Of a stretch of 64,000 nt of DNA, positions 12,570 through 26,029 are shown one piece after another; within the stretch, counting starts at the first letter, position 1; each line of letters begins with the position of its first letter. Origin of the DNA: Lunularia cruciata (taxonomy: Eukaryota > Streptophyta > Marchantiopsida > Lunulariales > Lunulariaceae); assembly GCA_948567375.1 (NCBI GenBank), contig OX419760.1:4712001-4776000 (forward strand), read 5' to 3'. The translations under genes were made by a program, and so were the position numbers. The notes under the pieces were generated by a model. That model worked only from the letters and a program-made list of their open reading frames with translations. It did not search any database and was not told where the DNA came from.

Positions 12570-13835
12570 TTCTTACATTTTATTGCCCTTACTGCACTCT
12601 ATAGTTGAATTTGTTTGGATAGATCAATGCACAAAAACATTTGCAACTTTAAAAGGAAAGTTGGCTAGGGATCCAACCTTGGCTGCGCCAAATTGGGACT
12701 TGATTTTTCATGTCTTTGTTGACACCTCAAATACTCCTACTGGTCTAGTCTTGGCACAATATGATGAAGAACTCTAGGAACATCCGGTCTATGCAAGTCA
12801 ACAACTTAGTTGAGCCAAACTAAATTACTCTACCATAGAGCTCAAATGCCTTGGGATGGTCTTTGGAATACAAAATTTCCATCACTACCTTATGAGGAAT
12901 AGTTTTATGTTCCATGTAGACCATGAAGCCCTTAAATGTCTCATCATTAAACCATGTTATGCATGCAGAATAGCTCATTGGATGTAACTCTTGCAAGAAT
13001 TCTCTTTTATAGTCAAATATTGTTGGAGGAAATCTCATGACAACATAGATTTCCTCGCTTCTATTTCAAGGCCTCCCATGGAGTGCTCCCTTTTCACAGA
13101 TCCCATGGATTTCTAGTTATTTTATGTGCATCAAAATATGACTACCACAATCATCCTAGATGATCCAAAACTTTATAACCTCTCTATGTGCACAACTTGC
13201 CTTTTGATTTGAAAAAAGCTCAACACAAATTGTTTCACATGTCCTCCTTCCTTCACTATATTGATGGACATAAACAAGGTTCTCTGGAGGTGCATAGAGC
13301 TATAAGAAGTTCCTGTAGTACTAAAAGCATATCCAAAAAATTTGGCGCGCATTTCTTTAGTGAGACAAACACGTGGAAGGTCTATCTAACTGGCCATTGG
13401 TAGCCATCCATCTCTCATGATGCCAATAGAAACACCCACATGTGTGATGCTTGTCAATGCATGGGTAAGCCCTACTCTGTACACAGCATGCACCTCCAAC
13501 CAGTCATAGCCGCTCAACCATTTTAGAAAAGGAGGATTGATTTTGTAGAACCTATCAATCCCATAGCCCATGGAACGAGGCACCATTATATCATCATTGT
13601 GAATAATAATATCACAAAGTGAGCCAGAGCTGAGTCATTCATCAACAACTATACCATCGTCACCATTCCATTTATGCGTAAGATTATTATCTCCAGATTT
13701 AGTGTTCCCTTGTCCATTATCATGAACAATGGGTCATACTTCATCAAAAAGGATGTGTGATGCTTGACCATTGCCTATGGGATTCATCATCATTGCTCTA
13801 CCACTTAAAGTGATAATCAACACCCAAGGGCTATA
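12570..13835 (+). pseudogene. Gypsy RNase H and integrase remnant
   Basis: Reading through stops on the + strand gives an RNase H start (VDTSNTPTGLVLAQ, then PVYASQQLS, then NYSTIELKCLGMVF), an HVDHEALKCL block, an integrase zinc-finger block ending CDACQCMGKPY, and the integrase core entry AAQPF-KRRIDFVEPI with a later NNGSYFI corresponding to the second catalytic region. The second catalytic Asp of the usual DNG(P/T)xF is Asn here. The LTR-proximal C-terminus is missing. It lies opposite in strand to the 4.8-11 kb element, so it is a separate insertion. Several stops make it non-functional. Confidence 0.7.
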
Positions 13836-14210
13836 AAGCTTAAGTGCCTTGTCTAATATGGTTCTTAGCTTCTTGCATGGATGACTATTAGACTCAATGG
13901 ATGACTGTACACTTGTATGACTTGATGTTCTGATTGGTGAGTAGAGAGTGACAACCAAGGAGGTTGATGGGCTCTTAGAGGTGACAAACCTATGAGCCAT
14001 CTCCAAGGTTAAGTGTCCTATGGTAGACATTGTCCCACAATACAACTCCATGCACTATGGAAATCCGGCCCACAGTTCTTCTCCAAGCCCAAAGAGGGCT
14101 CGACCATGTAAGCATGTGCTATCCCCCAATTCCCTTGTCACTCAATGCCCCATAGACAAACTAAGGCTTAGGTCATGCCCACCAGCATTATTTGAAAGTG
14201 TATTGTCTAG
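13810..14210. repeat. Direct repeat, right copy (partner at 3020-3480)
   Basis: This segment follows the + strand integrase remnant and repeats the text of 3020-3480 in the same orientation, including ATGAGCCATCTCCAAGGT and TGCCCCATAGACAAACTA. It may be a terminal region of the same element family, but I see no clear TG...CA ends or target duplication. Confidence 0.6.
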
Positions 14211-15745
14211 ATGGATAAAAGTCACAAAGGACAAATTTCAATACTCCCAATTGGGGATAGAAGGAAACTATTTTAAATATTTAGTGTAGAAATTCTTCAA
14301 AAAGTAAGTTGAGTCTTTGTATAATCCTTCTCTAAAATTATATAAATTTATAAATTTATAAATACTATGTTATATACAATATTATATATCATGGTACGGT
14401 TAATTTTACATCTCTTTAGAAATGAGTGTTTGTTCGTGTTTCTTATATATATATAAAATCTTTTTCTTCGGGAAGACGGTTAAAATTGTACACTCTGCAA
14501 ATAGATATATTTTTTAATAGAGAGGATACATATAATATTTAACCTATTTAGTTGAAAAATAACTGGGTAGAGTTCAATTTTCTCTTTGTCCTAGTTTTCT
14601 TTAAAATCTTCTGAAATTTAAATTGCACGTAACTAAGGCTCTCACTTAAGTATCTCTTTGCTTGGTTAATTCTTTTCCTTAGAGTCATTCAATCAGTTTT
14701 TGATTATGAATCAATATTTTTATTTGAATTTCTAATCTGATATTATATTCAAGTTAAAACTTTAGTTGGTCCAACGAAATTGATTTTATTTTCCATTTTT
14801 AAAAGTAAATATCACTAAATTTTTCTTTACCCTCTATTCTCCATGGAATAATAAATTTTAGAATTTCTAAGGCATAAACATAAATTCTCTATAAATATTT
14901 AGATTTGTTTTATGCCGAGGCTATTCATTTAGACGGGGCAGACTGTAAAGTACCGTTCGTGGACAACAGCATATAGTTTGGGTCAATCTGTTTTTAGCAC
15001 CTCCGCCTTCCTGTGCAGCCAGTTCTAAGCCGGTCTGTACCAAGCAGTGTACCGAGCTATTTCGGAAGGATTTCGTTCCCGGCTGACTTCTAAAGTGTCG
15101 CTTAGTGTCTAGCTCTCGTCGCGCGACGGAGCTTGCGACTGTTGCGACGTCTCCCCCGCCGTTAAAGGTGGCGGCTCCGGTTAGCACCCGAAACCGGCCG
15201 GTGTACAGCGAAGTTGCTATGACTGCGGTGCATAGGAGTGATCCACCAGCAATCCGGATGTCTTAACTTGTCGAGGAGCAAATCACATGACAAGTTCATC
15301 ATCATGACAGCATAAGTATAAAATGCAGTAAGAGTCGTTTCTGAAATGCAGTCTGAGAGCAGCAATTCCAAGGAATATTCTCATCTGGACTTCGAGATTG
15401 CGAGTAGCCCAATACTCGTTCTCCTTGATTCAGTACCTTCTTTGGATCTGAGGCATGAAGGGCCGTGCTAGGAATCGTTGAAACTTGCTTTTTCAGCTTC
15501 TCTTGCACATGTATAAAACAAACGCCTGAGAATTCGAAGCTTTGTGCTAAGTTGATGTGTGATATGCCCTGTTGTTGGAAGCACATGAGTACAGCGACAG
15601 TTGCTGAACTCGAAGATTATTATAGAAGCTCCAAATCCATTCAGGGGATAGAGCCTTCTCAGTATCAGTATATTGACTGACTCGATCAATCAACCTATTG
15701 GATCTAAAGGGGTTCGACAATATCTGATATCCCCCGGTGTGAGTA
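14211..15745. other. Intergenic DNA and peroxidase upstream region
   Basis: About 14300-14900 is AT-rich with short A/T repeats (TATAAATT repeated near 14340). About 14930-15250 is GC-richer, with no recognisable gene. The last few hundred bases should include the promoter and 5' leader of the peroxidase, but I cannot point to a convincing TATA box. Confidence 0.5.
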
Positions 15746-17571
15746 ATGGTGCAGATTGGTTTAAGATTAGTCCTAGTTTTAGCGGTAGCACTTTTGGTCC
15801 TGCCGAATGGGGCAGAAGCGAGGCACAGGAGACGCCATAGGAAACGCTTTCAAACTAGTCCGATTGGAACCCCGTGTCCAGAGGAAGTACTGAACCGTGC
15901 TCTATCAGAGAACTTCTACATCAGTTCTTGTCCGGGAGCAACTAGCACAGTCAGGAGAATTATCACAGAAGAAGTTCGGAAGGACTTAACTCTAACAGCA
16001 GGCTTGCTCCGTTTGCATTTCCACGACTGCTTTGTACGGGTAAGAAATTACTTCTACATAATTCCATAAATTTTGGGAGAAGTTGTTCAACAGCGTGAGT
16101 TTGTAGGACTCAATCTAGTCCATTAGTATCCGAGCCTCACTCATTGAAGCACCAATTGATGCTTGTCGAGTCTACTGAACAACTCTTGAGAGAAAAATGG
16201 GATAAACAAATCGGCAAAATGTCTTCTTGTCAATACCAGTGCAGTACATTTTGGTTTACTTATTTGCACGTTGACTTCTTGTATCTTAGCCATCTGCTGA
16301 TGAGCTAGAATAAATATTGCACAGTAGTGTAAGAATATTGTAATGCGTATCGAAGCAGCTAGCAGGTTCAACAGCCATTAACTTAAAACGAGACTCTGAA
16401 ACTGGTGTATACAGGGGTGCGATGCGTCCATTCTTATTAATACGACTTCCACCAGTGAACTAGAAGCAGGTGGAAACAAAGGTACACTCAGAGGCATGGA
16501 AATCATCGAGAAAATCAAGGCTGCTCTTGAAGCTATCTGTCCTGGAGTTGTATCGTGCGCAGACATTGTAACCCTTGCTTCCCGCGATTCAGTTGTCGCG
16601 GTAAGTTTACAAGACCCTTCCTAAAGAAGCTCTTTATCGAATGAATGTCTTAAACTGGCAATTGGCTTGACGCTTCTATAAGTTTACATGGATATTTAGA
16701 ACTAATTGCCAGTAGAAGGCATATCATAACCTTTTCCTCAATGTCTTTTTGTCAATATAAGTAAATTATAAATTGCTACAGTTTATAGTCAATACCACGT
16801 GATCATAGAAGCATACACACACAAGAATCGAAGTTTCGGTCTAACGGCTTTCTTCGCATACGCAGATTGGTGGTCCATCCTTTAGGGCCCATCTTGGTCG
16901 TAGAGACGGACTCGTTTCTTCACAGTCAGAAGCCGATAACAACCTTCCATCTCCTTTCCTGGGCTTATCAGGCATACTCCAAAGCTTTGCCTCGAAGGGG
17001 TTGAGTGCCAAGGATTTGACTGTTCTTTCTGGTATGAAAATCACTTCAAATTGATCGTAGCTGCTATAATCATTCCTGCTGTTCGAATCGCAATTATTTT
17101 ATTAACCAGAATTAAGTGTCTAATTCATAAGTTATATCCTGTGCAGGTGCTCACACAATTGGAAGAGTACACTGTACTTTTATATTTCCCAGGATTTACG
17201 ACTTCAATGGTGTTCCAGGCGCATTTGACCCAGCATTGGACGCTGCATACGTTCAAAGATTAAGAAACCAGTGTCCCCAGAGTGGGCCAGTTAACTTGGT
17301 CGCTATGGATCCTTCAGGAAGGATCCCCAACAACACCTTCGACTCTAATTTCTACAAGAATCTTGAAGCAAAGAAAGTAGTCTTTAACACCGACTCAGTG
17401 CTCACCACTCAATCATCCACCTCCGGCTTTGTTTCTCAACTGGCAGTAGGTGATAGCTCTCTATTCTTCAGGGAGTTCCAATGCTCAATGGAGAAAATGA
17501 GCAGAATTGGGGTTCTAAGTGGTAAGCAGGGAGAAGTTAGAAGACAGTGTTTCAGAACAAATCGCAACTAA
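15746..17571 (+). CDS. Class III (secretory) peroxidase, 4 exons
   Basis: Exons 15746-16039, 16415-16600, 16866-17031 and 17147-17571 (stop included) join to 356 codons with GT/AG borders. Class III peroxidases are haem enzymes that use hydrogen peroxide on phenolics in the apoplast or vacuole. Visible features are a hydrophobic signal peptide (residues about 1-25, ending near GAEA), a very basic stretch RHRRRHRKR, the distal site with Arg and His in [10 protein letters not shown] then [28 protein letters not shown], and the proximal haem ligand in SGAHTIG. All eight family cysteines are present (SCP, HDC, GCD, ICP, SCA, VHC, NQC, RQC), plus two extra (TPCPEE, FQCSM). The three introns are in the places usual for plant members. 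The single start gives a sensible signal peptide. An AAATAAGATATAATG segment at about 17600 may serve polyadenylation. The family call is firm; the substrate cannot be told. Confidence 0.95.
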
Positions 17572-20500
17572 TCTACTCTCGGTGTGGCGGACTTGTTGCA
17601 AATAAGATATAATGTGAACAACATTGACAGTTATCTAAATGTTAAGTTCTGTAATAGCTAGAGCTTAGAATTGTCCCATGACCAAATGACTATGATCTGA
17701 TCGGATGATGTAGATATTTGACTTTGGCAGTTGATAGTGATGTATGGTTTACCGGATTGTAACCCATACACCACTTTCAACAGCCTCTGCATGGCACTTA
17801 GGCTAGGACATAATCTCACTACCTATTTTGTGCACATAATCCGTCAAGCTGCAGCAGAAAGCAGTTAGTGCTGGGAGAAAAGAGAAATTCCCCAAAATGC
17901 TTCTTTCTGCCCATGCCCAATAATATTGGCTGGCAGCACAAGAACCCTAGTTTATAGACTCTACTCAACCGTAGACAAAAATGACTAGAAGTAACGATAC
18001 AGATTGGACTTCTGCGCATAGAGATGATCGTAGCATAGCATTGGACCAGGGATCGGTTTTATGGGCCAAGTTGGTCCCGAATCTCCTGTTTCTATGAAGG
18101 AAAACTTCACCCTCATCAAAACAAAGGCTCCTTGCATTTGTTTCACTTAAAGCCTAAAATCAGAGAAAGCTCAACAAGGAATTCATCATTTAGAGTTAGT
18201 ACGTATGCTGTTTAAGCGTGTTTCGATATGAAGGGAATAGCTCTTAAACCATTATCATCGTATTTCGACTCCACTGGTGAATTCAATCGTGTCGTGTCGA
18301 GAGTTAAGCATCTTGACTTAGCTTGCTTTCCCCACCTGTTAAATTTCTTCTCAAAATCTGTATCTGTACAGGTCCACCAGATTGTATAAAGAGAGAAAAG
18401 TTTAGTTTCAAGTTTGGAAAGATAAAGCTTCTAATCATCATAATGAATGCTGCACGATATGCATCGATTGCAAAATTCTGGTTGCGATGCTCATATTATG
18501 TTGAACTGCAGCATATATGGAGAGTCAAGTATGTGCTCCATTGCCTCCCCAGCATGGACAAGATTAGGACCAGCAGAATCTTACCATTCAAAGAGTTATA
18601 GAGGATGGTCAGCTTTATAACACTGGCTAAGCAATCAGTCTCTAACATTGGACTAGTGGAAAGGACAGGAAGATGCTTAACGATCAAATACGCTCTATCG
18701 CTGTCGACATCAGGGACATCTTCCAGAGGAAATCTCGCGAAGCAACCTTAAGCAACATGTTATGCACTCTAAACTTATCAGCCTCCGACCTAAAGACACT
18801 GAGGTTGCTGTTGTCTTTGTTATCCAGTCTAAGGTCCGGATATATGTATGCAGACCAAGAAGAAATATTACCTCGTCCGTTGAAGACGAAGATTACTCGC
18901 TCTGGTGAGAATATGGGGAATGATTGTTTAAGGCATCCATATTTCCACGAAGGCATGGAAGATCCGGTGCTCAGAATGTGATTCCCGCCCCACTCTGATG
19001 AAAAATTGGTAGGTTGACATGATCGCATAATCTTCAACCCCAGGGTCAAAATGATGATTTTTGGCATGCCATGATCATGGGACATGAGAATGTTTTGATG
19101 GATTCTACAGGTTGACTTGCGACGAGAAATCGCCTGTCTCTAAGTCATTCCTCTTGGGTGTCGTATGCTTCGGGAGCCTATATGATCTATCTTCCATGTC
19201 TGGGTTTACGAGGTACGCTGTTGTTCGAGTCCCTGCTTTGGCTCAACGTTAATTTGAAGCATTGATCATGGGTCTTCATTCCTGTTACATCAAGTTTAAA
19301 ATTAGAAGACTATACATAGATCTCTTCTTCAAGACCAGTACATACAAGGAGCCTAAAGGTTCCCTCTGCTCGTTCTACACCACCCTGGATTGTCCCCCTA
19401 CTGATGAGGGAAAGAAAGATCTATGACATAACAGTCGCGCAACCTTTCAAACGTTGGCGCCACTTCACGCATATCTAGCGCATGATCATGAGGCGGTGAT
19501 ACTTGCTGACAGAATAATCATATCATGCAGTTCGAGACAATTCGAGGCGGAGCAAGTAGTTTAACTACTGATGTGCTAAATATACGCTGAAGGATGCCGG
19601 GATTCATGAGGTAGTGGCGGTGAGCACGAAACCTGCTTTATTGGAACTTCCAGGTCAGTGAATCGTTCTCTACATTCAAGAAAAGAATGACGAATTCTGA
19701 TAGAAGACATGAGCTCAGTAGTAGCGTTCTTTGTGAGGCTTTTATTGCGTTTACGAATTCAACGCAGTACGCTCAAACACTTTTTTAGCATTGGATTAGA
19801 TAACATTGCAGAGGAAGTGCTTGATCTACTGCCAATCTCAACTTAATCGAGTGAGAAATGTTGAGGGCACACGAGGTGACACCAAACATAACTACTCTAA
19901 CCTGCGCTGAAGTGATTTCAACTCCGTGTGCTTGAGTAGGTGCCCACTAAATTGTGTAGGAAAGGATCCTCCTATTCGGCACCGTGGATTCAAGCAGATT
20001 AGAATCGAATTCATAATCATATTCGACCAATGGTCAGTATTCACTCAACCCTTGTATCTAGCAACTCGGCAATTGCAAACTCTTTTCAAGACTTAAAATA
20101 AAGCTGCTGATCCTGTTTCTATTTTGCCTGGAAGTAACCACATGGCCGTTTATTATCCGACAAGGTACGGAAAAGACTACTGTTGATACGAGGTGGATAA
20201 GGTAAGCTTTATAAACTCTTTTACTTTCTCCTGCTGCGGTGTGATGCACATCGGAGCATTATAGACATTTATCGGGATTTAGCCCTGTAGCCTGGAAGCC
20301 TGTCAACGAGTACAATTTCATAAGTAACTTGAGCTTGCTAGATGTGATTTCGATGTTCTTGAGTTACTCCGAAGTTATAACACCTCATACAACCTAATCG
20401 GCTCTCACGTCTTTCCGAGTTCGTATCTGAACAGTTTCGTTCAGAAAGTACATCAATCAAGCACCATTCTATTTCGCTGCATATCACACCTCTTCCCCTT

Positions 20501-22371
20501 GTCTACATAGAGCTCATGACTCCAGTGTACCAAAATATGATTCCAAGCGCTAGCTGGGATGGATGGGCCACTTGTAACTACAAACGTACGGATCCGGAGA
20601 GTTCAGGGGCTTGCTCAGATCATGGTGGATTACGGACAAACTAGTTAAGATCTAAAGCTTGACACGCGTTCAGGTGGAGTTCCGACAGTTCCAGGCTACG
20701 GAATCAAAATGTGAACACCTTATGCAGAAGTTCCAGAAGTGAAACGACGATGGACTCCGCAGGTGCCAACTTCCTACATCAATTAGCAGCAATATTGTTT
20801 CAGGGGACTAAACCCGACCCGGTTCTAACCACATGGTTGAACATAGAAATATAACTGTTAAGTTCACCGTCATCCATGATGGTTAATCCAACATCAATCG
20901 TGAATGAAAATTCGAAGTCTGAAACCAGCACATGGTAGTCCTAAGTATGGCAACGTACAGGCAACTACGCGCTTATGAGGTGAAATCACCGCCGGCTCAA
21001 GCGGTAGCCAATTCCGCGTCGACCTGCATCTTTGGTGTACCCTCTGCATCTTTTGCAGCAGTGGCATCTCTATTCATGGCCTCAGGGACTTCCTCGAACA
21101 GCTAATATACAGATCATTCTTTCTCACGAGAAGGTACATCGAGACTTCGTTGCTATAAGTATTGCCATCATGGCTGCAGTACGCAATGGGCTGGAAGCGG
21201 AGGGTCCACTTGAACATGATCATGATGCCCAGTCACATGCACAGTCAAACTTTCCAGAATGAGGAAAGTATCCGCAAATAACAAGACTGCGTTGTGTACG
21301 ACAGGAAACTGCCAACCTTATATAGAATCTAGATAGGAAACTTAAACAATTGGACTTCAGAATTTCCACATTTAGCTTCAAATCGTGATGGAAAATCACA
21401 GATGGCGCTTCATAGTGCAAACTTGGCCTGCAATCCTGAGAGTGCATCTCAGAATTGCATCTCAGTAATTTACGAGTCACAATATAATCTTGCAATTACA
21501 AACATGTACAAGATGTAATACATCTGATACTCATACTGCTGCGAGATGTCATTCCTAGATCTAGCTAGAGACATTCGCATCCTATTTAGCCACTGTGCTA
21601 CATGGAACCATTCCAAGAACACACATACAAGACACTCGTAATTTCCGTATGACATTTGCCATTACTTTCAAGCTTATATTGAATCACCGTGGAGAAGCTG
21701 CGAAGAGAAATAGTTTGACCACGCTTATGCATCATTACAGAGGTGTCAGACACATTGATGATTTCAACAATAACGCTCATATTCAAGTCAAAGGAGATAA
21801 CTCGTGGAGCTCGAAAAATGGATGTTTCTGAATGTGCTTGTGGCCACAAATCTCAAAGTACAATCTGATCCAAATTACATCAACATAAGGAGGCATAACA
21901 ATTTGTCCAACTTGGACCTCAGCTATCGCTCCTAACCTATCCTGCTGTGTGGCCAATCGCCCTACCACGATCTCTAATCCAGCTGATATCTACAAAAGAA
22001 TAGTATGATCGCACAAATATACTGCTCAAACCGAATCCTTGTGTTTTTCCAATCTCAACCCTGTACAGGTCAAGAAATGTTATCTGCAAATTTTATCACT
22101 TACTCTGCCAAGTATCTTGCATAGGAGCTTCAGGCTATTGCGGTGATAAAAGCTTGACAGAATGGGTTATCAACGTTCATGCAAAGTTAAAGGTTCCAAC
22201 AATTGAGAAATTCCAAAGACAGTGTTCGGAGTACGCCAGGATACTGACGCCTCCATTTTGGGAAGAAATAAGCCCCTGCGAAGATAATGTTGAAACCCTG
22301 TAGTCCTCTTTAGTCATCCTCTGAAGTTAGCAGGAGCATTTAACTTTCACTTCGTTTGCCAATCGGCAGAA
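17572..22371. other. Intergenic DNA, no gene seen (4.8 kb)
   Basis: Frames up to about 130 codons occur on both strands, but none shows a domain, a good splice context or a repeat pattern I recognise. There is no LTR, RT or obvious tandem repeat. The base composition resembles the gene-side DNA rather than the AT-richer element blocks. The right end abuts the 3' end of patellin A. Confidence 0.5.
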
Positions 22372-25241
22372 CTAGGCTGACTTTGCTGCTTCAACTTCAG
22401 CACCTGCTTCTTTGACTATGTACCTGTAAAGTACGGTCTTCTTTTTCTTCGACGAGTTGTCAAGAGTCAGGACTATTTTGCCAGGCTCAGTTGCCCTAAA
22501 GCTGTTCTGGATTGGGGCCTCTGTGGAAGCTGGCAATTTCTTGCTCTTCTCAATGATAGACGGATAAGGACCTTCGCTGGGAATAAATTCAGCTCCGTAG
22601 TTCACTTCGTTTCCAACAACAGTGAAATCCCACACAGCGGTCGTTCCGACCTGCAAGAAGATCCCAGTTAGATAGGCTAAGTAAAGTCTAGTTAGTAGGG
22701 AAGAAAAGCCAAAGCCTAAGATAATCTCGTTAAATCTGATGATTGAAACAAACTTTCGAACCTCGGTGATAGGAATTTCGATGGTTGAGTTCTCGCCAGC
22801 CTTAAGAACCAATTCTTGCACAGCTGCACCTGCGAATTCACTGTCACTTTGCTTGCTGAGACCTCCGTAGTTGACTGGAATGTGCTCGGCTGGTATGAAC
22901 CTGCGTAGACGAGAGAACATAAGTTACTCTGTATTAGGAAGGCATGGTGCAATGATCAACAAAAGTTCAGTACGTCAAAATGATAGCGGCTGTAGGGAAG
23001 CAACAATAATGGCAATAAGAGCAGAGTAGCTAGTCTTACTTGAGCAGATGCTCAGTGGTCTTCCCAGCAGGAGCAACGGTGAACTTGCTTTTGGTTCTCT
23101 GGGAAAGGAATGGGCTCATGACAGAGTACACGGCTGTGAAGTACCACGGAGCATTGACGAAGATCTGCAAAATGACAACCCATTTGGCCTGTCAATTTCC
23201 AGTGTCAATGTTTGGGCCAAAGCAAAGATCAATACTGTATGAATTCTGGGACATAATTAACAATGATGATCTGCATAATTGCTGGTTAGAGCTTAATATA
23301 AAGAGCGGGTTCTGAATTTCTTGAACCGACCTTCCTGGCAACCAACTCGGGGTAATTATCTTGCAAAAGATCGGTGGCTTGATTGACGGCGTTCTTGATA
23401 TCCTTCTTGGCAAAAAAACCAGTGTTCTTCATGTCAACAATTTGAACCATGGAGCTAGGTCCTTCTGGTGTGAAGTTTAGAGATTGCATTCCTCTTTCAA
23501 GAACCTGAACTCTCCACCTAAGGAATGCAGTGATCTTGGATGCATCACCGAAAGCCTTCTGGTATAGCTCCTTATCCTGGAAAGTACCAAACACGTTGTA
23601 GCACACTGGGTGACCTTCCTTGTCCTGTCCGTACATGAATGCAACTCCATCAAGATCAGTTCCGAATTCCTCCTCTAGAAGGCTGTCGGTCTTGAAGGTC
23701 TTCCTCCAGATGATCGTCTTCTTGAGTTGCTTGAAGGCCTGGTTTACATTGAAGTCCCTAGCCCTCAAGAACTTGAGCAAGATAACGTCAGTCCTCTTGT
23801 CTCCCTTAGTGTGAAGCAGTGGTACTCCCCACAATGAAATATCTTCAGCGGGGGTACTATCCTCTGGTTCCTCTTCAACTGGAGCATCATTTGCTACTTC
23901 TGTAGCTTCGGCTTTGGTTTTGACTGAAGCGACGTCAGTTGCAGGAGCTGGTGCTTCATCAGTTGAAACAACTGGGACGGAGTCCTTGGATTTCTCTTCA
24001 ACAACTGGAGCAGCAGCAGAAACAGGAGCTTCCTTAGCTTTCTCTTCGACGACTGCAGGTGGAACAACGGCTGTGAAAGTCACTTCCTTGGCCTTGGCGG
24101 CCACCTTCTCTGCAGCAAGTGTCACAGCTGCAACGGCTGGCGCTGTGGCGTCCTTGGTCTTGTCAGTTACATCTTTGGCCTTCTCAACAATCTTATCTGC
24201 AACATGAGCAGCCGCTGCCTTTGCCTTCTCTACTATTGTAGGCTTAGCCTCTGTGGGAGCAGCTGCTACAACAGCTGGGACATCCTTCGGCTTCTCACTC
24301 GCAGCAACAACAGGTGCATCCTTCGGCTTCTCAGTCGTAGCAACAACAGGTACATCCTTCGCCTTCTCAGTCGCAGCGACAACAGGTGCATCCTTCGGCT
24401 TCTCAGTCACACCAACAACAGGTGCATTCTTAGCCTTCTCGGTCACAGCAGCGACAGGAACTTCCTTGGTCTTCTCTGCTACCTTAAAATCAACAGCGGG
24501 AGGTGCAGCAACTTCTTTTGCTTTCTCTTCGACCTTCTCCACGACAGCTTCTTTGGTCTCCTCTTTCGCTTCTGAGGTCGTTGCATCATTGCTTGCTTGT
24601 GTCTCAGTTTCAGGAGTCTCTGTAACTTCCTTCATTTCTGTAAGCACAGTTGGTTCAGCTTCCTTGGGTGCTTCCACGACTTTCTTGGGGATCTTGAATT
24701 CACCATTCTTGATGGCCTTTTCAATTCTGACCTTGAACTCTTCAAGGGACTTCTTCTCATGGGGTTTCAAGTCAGCAACCACGTTGGACTCTTCGGCATA
24801 CTCGGGAATGCTAGGCTCAACTGGAGAGGCCTCTGGTAAATCCTGCTCGAGAGCTTCAGTTTCAGTGGGTAGTTCCCGTGCAGTTTCTTCGTTGGTTGCT
24901 TCCCCTGAAATAGAAGCAGTTGCTTCAGGAGTTACAGCCTTTGGTGGTTCCACGGTTTTGGGAACTTCTTCAGTCTTAGCGGCAGGAACGGCAGGAACTG
25001 CAGAGACAGCAGGGGTAGGAGATTTAGCAGGAGTAGTAGCCTTAGATGCTTCTACCACAGGGGTGGGTGCCTTGGGTACTTCAACAACAGATTTTGGGGC
25101 TGCTGGAGTAGCATTGACTACTGGGGTTGGAGCAGCTGCTGGAGTCGCAGCTACTGGAGCAGGAGCAGCAGCAGCAGCCTTTGCTGTGAATGAAGCACCA
25201 GTTCGTTCCTCAACCTTGGGTGCAGCCTTTGGGGTTGCCAT
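22372..25241 (-). CDS. Patellin-like protein A (CRAL-TRIO/SEC14 plus GOLD), 4 exons
   Basis: Exons, on the minus strand, are 25241-23331, 23164-23040, 22900-22762 and 22650-22372 (stop included), giving 817 aa with GT/AG borders. Patellins are plant phosphoinositide-binding proteins linked to membrane traffic and cell-plate formation. Residues about 1-460 are low complexity, rich in Ala, Val, Pro, Lys and Glu. They include about five 12-residue units of type EKPKDAPVVAA and a short conserved helix (EEFKVRIEKAIKNGEFKIPK). The globular part starts at DISLWGVPLL (about 467), followed by the CRAL-TRIO-N segment with LLKFLRARDF, the SEC14 lipid-binding domain (GHPVCYNVFG, DNYPELVARK joined to IFVNAPWYF) and the linker HIPVNYGGLS. 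The C-terminal GOLD domain (about 725-812) includes TTAVWDFTVVGNEVNYGAEF and KKKKTVLYRYIV. The start is the first ATG of the long frame. The family call is firm; which patellin it is cannot be told. Confidence 0.95.
24265..24475 (-). repeat. 36-bp minisatellite inside patellin A
   Basis: About five imperfect tandem 36-bp units encode the 12-residue pattern (T/S)EK(P/A)K(D/N)(A/V)PVV(A/G)x. The + strand text is CAACAACAGGTGCATCCTTC with variation. It is in frame, so unit gain or loss keeps the protein open. Confidence 0.85.
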
Positions 25242-26029
25242 CTTTCTGTCCTTGATTGATCGGGTGGAACCTTAATGCTGCTACGATTCTCAACTCCAAT
25301 CAAGCTCCAATATCTGATGTCACAACGATATCGTGAAACTTAAGCTCAGTACTCCATGAGAATGTCAGCCACCTCTGCTACAAGTATCTTAATACAAAAG
25401 TATACGCTTAAAAAGGCAAGCAGCGTAAGCAAAAGCAGTAGTAAGCAAGGTGATTCAAGCTCAAAATTGAGCACTCTCACACTCGCTCACTGACTCGCTT
25501 GACCGCTCACTCACTGCTTTCCTTCAATGTCCTAGTCGATCGGCCTCTTTCTACTCTTTCTTTCACTTCTGTTCTAAGACACAGTTATAATCAATGAATA
25601 AATTAATTCAGATGATACAAAGAGTCCTCTTCCCCCAGAAGAAGGAGCGCAAGAGAGGGAGTGCGGTCGGGCGTCCAATCCTAGGCCTTGTCACCTAGCA
25701 CGTGGACACCGCGGATGTCTGCTCAATAAGGAGCTATTGCGACAAGCCTGCCGGAAGAGCTGGATAGATGAATTAAAGCGCAAGCGAAAGAGTTCTTTTA
25801 CCACTGCACCATCCGCCAATGCAGTCCAAGCAAGTGTACAATTACACTGTTGTTCTGTCTTAACGTCATCTGAAATGTTGCAGTTGTTAGATCTATGGCT
25901 TGCTTGAAGGATGGATGGAATTGGATTCAAGTGAGATGCCACCCCCGTGACACCACAAGCGAATGCGGACAAGTGTACAGATCAATGGAATAAGCTGGGG
26001 ACAGGACCAGAGGATGGAACAATATACGT
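25242..26029. other. Upstream region of patellin A, no other gene
   Basis: This should hold the 5' leader and promoter of patellin A, which is transcribed leftward. Around 25480-25535 the + strand shows repeated CTCACT or CACTCG blocks (GAGTGAG-type on the gene strand), plausible for a 5' leader. No convincing TATA box or additional frame is seen. Confidence 0.45.

Noticed and set aside
18673-19085. Overlapping frames of 102 and 133 codons on opposite strands
   Set aside because: Neither resembles a known family, and each explains the other as chance overlap in a gene-free interval.
24253-25275. Long + strand open frame (340 codons)
   Set aside because: It is the antisense shadow of the patellin A N-terminal repeats; the minus frame has splice sites and real domains.
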